Source of the DNA: Gammaproteobacteria bacterium
Lineage (GTDB): Bacteria > Pseudomonadota > Gammaproteobacteria > Thiohalobacterales > Thiohalobacteraceae
DNA: 7,200 nt
Direction: 5' to 3'
Assembly (NCBI GenBank): GCA_016214925.1
Contig: JACRMO010000170.1
Coordinates: 7,462-14,661 of the forward strand
Of this stretch, positions 4,974 through 7,200 are shown one piece after another. Positions within the stretch are counted from its first letter, which is position 1; every line of letters starts with the position of its first letter. Below the pieces are notes generated by a model that was given only the letters and a program-made list of their open reading frames with translations, did no database searches and was not told the origin of the DNA. Both the position numbers and the translations under genes were made by a program.

Positions 4974-5453
4974 ATGCGCAACCTGAACACGATTCTGCTC
5001 GCCCTGGCCATCGGTGGCAGCAGCCTGCTCGCCGCCCCGCTGGCCCAGGCGGACAAATACGAAGTACACAACTACTACGGTGGGTCGCGCTATGACGACG
5101 ATGGCGACCATGGTCACCGCCACCATCGCCGTTGCAACCACGAGATGGTCAATTATTACTACGAAGAACCGGTGCAGGAACGCGTTGTCGTGGTGGAACG
5201 TCCGGTGTACTACGAACAGCCGGCGCAGTATTACGAGGAACCGCCGCGCGGCTACCGCGAAGAACAGCCCTACTATCCGCCGCAGCGTTCCTCGGGCGAA
5301 TACCGTTCCGCCACACCGATGATCGTCGGCGGCATTATCGGCGGCGTGCTCGGCCACCAGGTCGGTGAGGGCCGCGGCAATGATGTCGCCACCGTGGCGG
5401 GTACGATCCTCGGCGGCTCGATCGGCCGCGACATGGGGTATTACCACCAATAA
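4974..5453 (+). CDS. Secreted Gly-zipper envelope protein with Tyr/Glu/Pro-rich and His-rich middle
   Basis: A 159-residue exported protein. Residues 1-26 are a Sec signal peptide (MRN start, hydrophobic core LLALAIGG, cleavage after AQA before DKYE). Residues 28-115 are low complexity: an acidic and His-rich patch 'DDDGDHGHRHHRRCNHE' (41-57), then repeats of Tyr, Glu and Pro such as 'NYYYEEP', 'PVYYEQP' and 'QYYEEPP'. Residues 116-155 form a Gly-zipper segment (MIVGGIIGGVLGHQVG, then VAGTILGGSIG), like the 17-kDa antigen/2TM Gly-zipper domain found in outer-membrane or periplasmic proteins. A single Cys55 is not at the cleavage site, so this is not a lipoprotein. The start is fixed by AAGGAG eight bases before ATG and by the signal peptide. 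The location is periplasm or envelope; the function is unknown. It seems to be transcribed alone, ending at the strong terminator 5464-5499. Confidence 0.9.
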   Translation: MRNLNTILLALAIGGSSLLAAPLAQADKYEVHNYYGGSRYDDDGDHGHRHHRRCNHEMVNYYYEEPVQERVVVVERPVYYEQPAQYYEEPPRGYREEQPYYPPQRSSGEYRSATPMIVGGIIGGVLGHQVGEGRGNDVATVAGTILGGSIGRDMGYYHQ

Positions 5454-5463
5454 GCGTCAAGCG

Positions 5464-5499
5464 AAATCACCGGGGCAGATGACTGTCCCGGTGATTTTT
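5464..5499 (+). terminator. Strong intrinsic terminator of the Gly-zipper gene, between convergent genes
   Basis: AAATCACCGGG (5464-5474) pairs perfectly with CCCGGTGATTT (5487-5497). The stem continues with one G-T wobble and three further pairs to the tetraloop ATGA (5479-5482). The 3' arm runs into a T-run (5495-5499). It starts 11 bases after the stop codon. Read on the minus strand only three T's follow the stem, so it should be weaker for the convergent phosphoesterase gene ending at 5508, but it may serve both. Confidence 0.9.
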
Positions 5500-5507
5500 C
5501 GCGCATT

Positions 5508-6338
5508 TCACAGCGCCTGCAAATACACCTCGACTGCGTCCGCCACCGTGATCCGCCGCGCCTTGATCGCTTCCAGATAGGTGCGACGCCAGGGCCCGAG
5601 ATGCGCCTGCGACTGTTGTAACTCCAAATAAATGAGCTTGGCCATCGGCCCGGCCTCGGCGAGAAAACCGCTCTCCACGAAATCCCGCTCCGCCTGCGCC
5701 TTGTCATAGGCGACACGCACGATCTCCGCCTGCCAGGCACCGCCACTCAAGGTGAATTGCCCGTACGCGGAGCGCGCATCACCGTCCATCGGCTGCCCCA
5801 CGGAACCCGTATTCACCACCAACGTCCCGTTGAATCGCCGCAGCAAGGGCTTATGCGTATGCGAGCCGACGAACAGATCGCACGACTCGCCGAGCTTGGC
5901 CGGCAGATCTGCATCGGCAGTGCGCGCGGAAATACCGTCGCGGTTACCCAAACGCGAACCATGCGTGATATGCGCCGAGGCGCCGCCGGGAAGATCGGTC
6001 AGATCGAGATGATCGCCCCAGGTGCGGATCTCCTCCACCGCAGCGCCCAACTGCCGCAGCGCCCAATCGGCAAAGCGGTCGATGTCGCGGGTCGGACTGT
6101 CCGGATCGGCCGGGTGATCCGCACAATGCAGCACATACGCCTCGTGATTGCCGGTCAGGTAGTGACCATCGGGGAAACGCGTTTGCAGCAGCCGCAGACA
6201 TTGCAGACTGTACGGGCCGCGACTGACCAGATCGCCGTTGACGATGACGCGATCGGGATTCCAACGCACGATGTCGTCCAGGACGGCGCTCAGCGCAGGT
6301 AAATTACCGTGGATGTCGGACAGAACCGCGAGTTTCAT
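5508..6338 (-). CDS. Calcineurin-like metallophosphoesterase (YfcE/MJ0936-like)
   Basis: A 276-residue cytoplasmic phosphoesterase with the full dinuclear-metal signature: SDIHGN (7-12, ligands Asp8 and His10), NGDLVSRG (34-41, Asp36), GNHE (63-66, Asn64 and His65), His126 in 'HITHGS', and GSHTHKP (158-164, His160 and His162). 'VVNTGSVGQP' (174-183) is typical of the YfcE/MJ0936 branch, whose members cleave phosphodiesters or phosphomonoesters. The substrate here cannot be told. About 65 residues beyond the core (210-276) are mostly helical, making it longer than E. coli YfcE (about 184 aa). The frame is open to 6398, but ATG at 6338 starts exactly at the first beta strand (MKLAVLSD). No ribosome binding site is evident. 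It follows djlA on the same strand with an 89-base gap in which TATCAT (6370-6375) might be a -10 element, lacking a good -35. Confidence 0.93.
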   Translation of the reverse strand: MKLAVLSDIHGNLPALSAVLDDIVRWNPDRVIVNGDLVSRGPYSLQCLRLLQTRFPDGHYLTGNHEAYVLHCADHPADPDSPTRDIDRFADWALRQLGAAVEEIRTWGDHLDLTDLPGGASAHITHGSRLGNRDGISARTADADLPAKLGESCDLFVGSHTHKPLLRRFNGTLVVNTGSVGQPMDGDARSAYGQFTLSGGAWQAEIVRVAYDKAQAERDFVESGFLAEAGPMAKLIYLELQQSQAHLGPWRRTYLEAIKARRITVADAVEVYLQAL

Positions 6339-6427
6339 TTCGATGACAGCGATGGCATTCAATGACCGGATGATAGTGAGCGTACACACCCGCGACACCG
6401 GCGGGCAAGGTGCAATTCCACAGAGAG

Positions 6428-7200
6428 TCAGCGGCTACCGCGCGCGGCGCGGATGGTCTCGTAGGCCGCCTTGATCTCCTGGGTTTTTTCCGTGGCCAGC
6501 GCGACCATTTCCTCGGGCAATCCCTTGGCCACGAGCTTGTCGGGATGATGCTGATTCATGAGTCGACGGTAGGCGGTCTTCACCTCGGCATCGCTGGCCT
6601 CGCGCGCGACACCGAGCACTCGGTAAGCCTCCGCAAGCCGATCGCGCGAAGCCGGCGTCGGCGCGCCACCTTGCGCGAAGCCGCGCGCAGCTTGCACCAG
6701 CGCTTCGAGTTGTGTGAACTCTTGCTGACTGATGCCGAGACGATCACAGATATGCCGCAGCACCCGCGCCTCTTCGGCATGCACGGCACCGTCGGCATAG
6801 CAGGTGTGCAATTGAATTTCCACGAACATGCGTAGCAACTGCCGGCGCCGATGACACTCGCGTCGAAACTGTTCGAGCACCGCATCCAACTGGAACTCGG
6901 GCGCCTTACCTTCGGCAAACAAGCGCATCGCGGCGCGGCGCATGTCGTCACTCAGACGCATCTGCGCCATCACCTGTTCGGCAAGCCGGATTTCGTTCGG
7001 CGAAACCTGTCCGTCCACCTTGGCGAGATAGCCCATGACGGCGAAGGTTGCCGTGAAGAAAGCGGTCTGCACGCGTTCCTGATCGCCGAGCTCCACGCCA
7101 TATTCACTGAGGCCGTCGACACCTTTATCGAAGCGTCGCCCCAGGGCCGCGCCCAGCAACGCGCCCAGTGGGCCACCCAGAAGATAACCAAACGCGCTGC
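6428..7200 (-). CDS. djlA: Co-chaperone DjlA (membrane-anchored, TerB plus DnaJ), 5' end outside the window
   Basis: The frame is open to the right edge, giving 256 visible residues that end in TGA. Order of domains: the end of an N-terminal membrane helix with Gly-zipper spacing (AFGYLLGGPLGALLGAALG, about 2-20), a TerB-like helical domain (about 45-170, with 'FFTATFAVMGYLAKVDGQV' and 'MFVEIQLHTCYADGAVH'), a short linker, and a C-terminal J domain (about 188-256). The J domain has HPD at 218-220 within 'NQHHPDKLVAKGLPEEM', which is nearly identical to E. coli DjlA. The family sits in the inner membrane with the J domain in the cytoplasm and stimulates DnaK ATPase; E. coli DjlA is linked to the Rcs envelope-stress response. 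Only roughly the first 10-20 residues should be missing. The Gly/Gln-rich linker of E. coli DjlA is shortened here. It is followed by the phosphoesterase gene on the same strand. Confidence 0.96.
   Translation of the reverse strand, partial: SAFGYLLGGPLGALLGAALGRRFDKGVDGLSEYGVELGDQERVQTAFFTATFAVMGYLAKVDGQVSPNEIRLAEQVMAQMRLSDDMRRAAMRLFAEGKAPEFQLDAVLEQFRRECHRRRQLLRMFVEIQLHTCYADGAVHAEEARVLRHICDRLGISQQEFTQLEALVQAARGFAQGGAPTPASRDRLAEAYRVLGVAREASDAEVKTAYRRLMNQHHPDKLVAKGLPEEMVALATEKTQEIKAAYETIRAARGSR

Noticed and set aside
6370..6398. A sigma-70 promoter for the metallophosphoesterase gene, using TATCAT
   Set aside because: The -10 is good but the hexamer 17 bases upstream (GTGTCG) does not resemble a -35, so it was not listed as a feature.

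Overview
The window looks like an ordinary chromosomal stretch of a moderately GC-rich, Gram-negative gammaproteobacterium. The pointers are a membrane-anchored DjlA co-chaperone (TerB plus DnaJ domains), a MetA-type homoserine acyltransferase, an RMD1/DUF155 protein, a Gly-zipper envelope protein, and a probable sigma-54 promoter in front of a gene that may belong to motility control. Genes are tightly packed. I see no tRNA, rRNA, CRISPR array, transposase or phage gene. I cannot name the genus; a free-living, possibly motile, environmental gammaproteobacterium is the safest reading.

Left part (1-1306, minus strand). Reading leftwards there is an RMD1-family membrane protein (503-1306), a small unrecognised protein (177-419), a good sigma-54 type -24/-12 element (125-140), and the first 23 codons of a gene that leaves the window at position 1 (its N-terminus resembles the start of YcgR/PilZ flagellar brake proteins, but too little is visible to be sure). 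Divergent from the RMD1 gene is an uncharacterised P-loop, kinase-like ATPase (1452-2297), preceded by a short GC-rich leader hairpin.

Middle (2298-4778, plus strand). A 64-nt, nearly perfect palindrome of the dispersed-repeat type fills most of the gap between the ATPase gene and metA (2426-3511). MetA keeps its catalytic Cys, His and Glu but is unusual at the positions that set acyl-donor specificity in characterised MetA enzymes. A well-formed sigma-70 type promoter then begins a probable small operon: an unrecognised 137-aa protein with an acidic tail, a SemiSWEET-type half sugar transporter (88 aa), and an unrecognised 108-aa protein.

Right part (4974-7200). A secreted or envelope Gly-zipper protein with a Tyr/Glu/Pro-rich and His-rich middle (4974-5453) converges on a metallophosphoesterase (5508-6338, minus strand). 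A strong intrinsic terminator lies between them. Upstream of the phosphoesterase, on the same strand, is djlA (6428 to beyond 7200).

No coherent new multi-gene system stands out. The points most worth following are the MetA active-site divergence, the uncharacterised P-loop family, the palindromic repeat, and the sigma-54 promoter upstream of the truncated gene at the left edge.
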